NCBI GenBank assembly: GCA_963706885.1
Contig: CAVPNX010000004.1
Span: 1-64,000, forward strand
Length of the DNA stretch: 64,000 bases
DNA from: Prado023 sp963706885
GTDB taxonomy: Bacteria; Actinomycetota; Actinomycetes; S36-B12; CAIYMF01
Direction of reading: 5' to 3'
Below the pieces are notes generated by a model. The model saw nothing but the letters and a program-made list of their open reading frames with translations. It had not been told where the DNA came from and did not search any database. This document shows, in pieces, positions 63,699 to 64,000 of this stretch; position 1 is the first letter of the stretch; each line of letters begins with the position of its first letter. The translations under genes and the position numbers were made by a program.

Positions 63699-64000
63699 AT
63701 GGACTTCCACACCCTCGTCGCCCAGATGCCTGCCGTGGTCCCGATGGTCGGGACGCTCGAGCTGGAGTTCCTCGAGCTGGCCCCTCAGCGGGTGCTCCTG
63801 CGCCTGCCGGACAAGCCCGAGTACCGCAACCACGTGGGCGGTCCGCACGCCGGCGCGATGTTCACCCTCGCGGAGACAGCGACCGGGGCGATCGTGCTCG
63901 GCAACTTCGGGATGATGGTCGACCGGGTCACACCCCTGCCGGTGGACGCCTCGATCCGGTTCAAGAAGATCGCCATGGGGCCCATGTACGGCGAGGCCCT
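63699..64000 (+). CDS. Hotdog-fold protein (DUF4442/thioesterase-like), 3'-truncated
   Basis: The frame is open to the end of the window (100 residues visible). MDFHTLVAQMPAVVPM starts the protein; YRNHVGGPHAGAMFTLAE resembles the hotdog motif (N-H-x-G-x-x-H-A-G) of acyl-CoA thioesterase-like DUF4442 proteins, followed by the strand-forming VDASIRFKKIAMG. The substrate is unknown, and the C-terminus lies outside the window. Confidence 0.7.
   Translation, partial: MDFHTLVAQMPAVVPMVGTLELEFLELAPQRVLLRLPDKPEYRNHVGGPHAGAMFTLAETATGAIVLGNFGMMVDRVTPLPVDASIRFKKIAMGPMYGEA

Overview
The window is high-GC DNA from an actinomycete (phylum Actinomycetota). The evidence is GC-rich third codon positions, many GTG starts, a NucS mismatch endonuclease, GlgE maltosyltransferase, and a gcvH/FHA/MerR/DUF151/MerR/gcvP block in the order I know from mycobacteria. 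The order atp operon, cob(I)alamin adenosyltransferase, 3-hydroxyacyl-CoA dehydrogenase, nucS, epimerase, thiolase, meaB, acyl-CoA mutase resembles the Streptomyces chromosome as I remember it. I cannot name the genus.

Layout. 1-3249: osmoprotectant-type ABC transporter whose last gene fuses permease and binding protein. 3291-7317: prmC, a tsaC-like gene, glyA and a WecA/TagO-type glycosyl-lipid transferase. 7314-15178: complete ATP synthase operon with two atpI/Z-type genes. 15239-34 kb: cobalamin and C4/C5 acyl-CoA metabolism (adenosyltransferase, meaA, ccr, 3-hydroxyacyl-CoA dehydrogenases, epimerase, thiolase, meaB, mutase large subunit), interrupted by murA, an accessory gene at 20.6-21.6 kb, nucS and three small genes. 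33.4-50.0 kb: trehalose/alpha-glucan block (otsB, otsA, treS, glgB, glgE, lacI-type regulator, alpha-glucoside ABC transporter, glgX). 50.1-63 kb: enoyl-CoA hydratase, NAD(P)-binding protein, CDP-alcohol phosphotransferase, a sugar-nucleotide transferase fused to a degenerate mutase domain, DUF881/small-basic-protein/DUF881, gcvH, FHA protein, MerR, bifunctional nuclease, MerR, gcvP. 63-64 kb: HAD phosphatase and a truncated hotdog protein.

How the genes work together. Thiolase, 3-hydroxybutyryl-CoA dehydrogenase, an enoyl-CoA hydratase, Ccr, epimerase, MeaA, the mutase and MeaB make up much of an ethylmalonyl-CoA type route, and the adenosyltransferase supplies the coenzyme B12. The glucan block links alpha-glucoside uptake and trehalose synthesis to GlgE/GlgB alpha-glucan building and GlgX debranching.

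Most notable observations: (i) a 169-nt element made of four related ~19-bp half-sites in the order reverse, reverse, forward, forward, present three times with the same geometry; (ii) a duplicated meaA 3' end flanking an AbiEi-like/DUF559-like gene, the duplication ending at one of those half-sites; (iii) an almost identical palindrome in the promoters of the hydroxyacyl-CoA dehydrogenase gene and ccr; (iv) nine apparent single-base insertions, nearly all in short G/C runs, breaking six otherwise intact core genes, which looks like sequence error.
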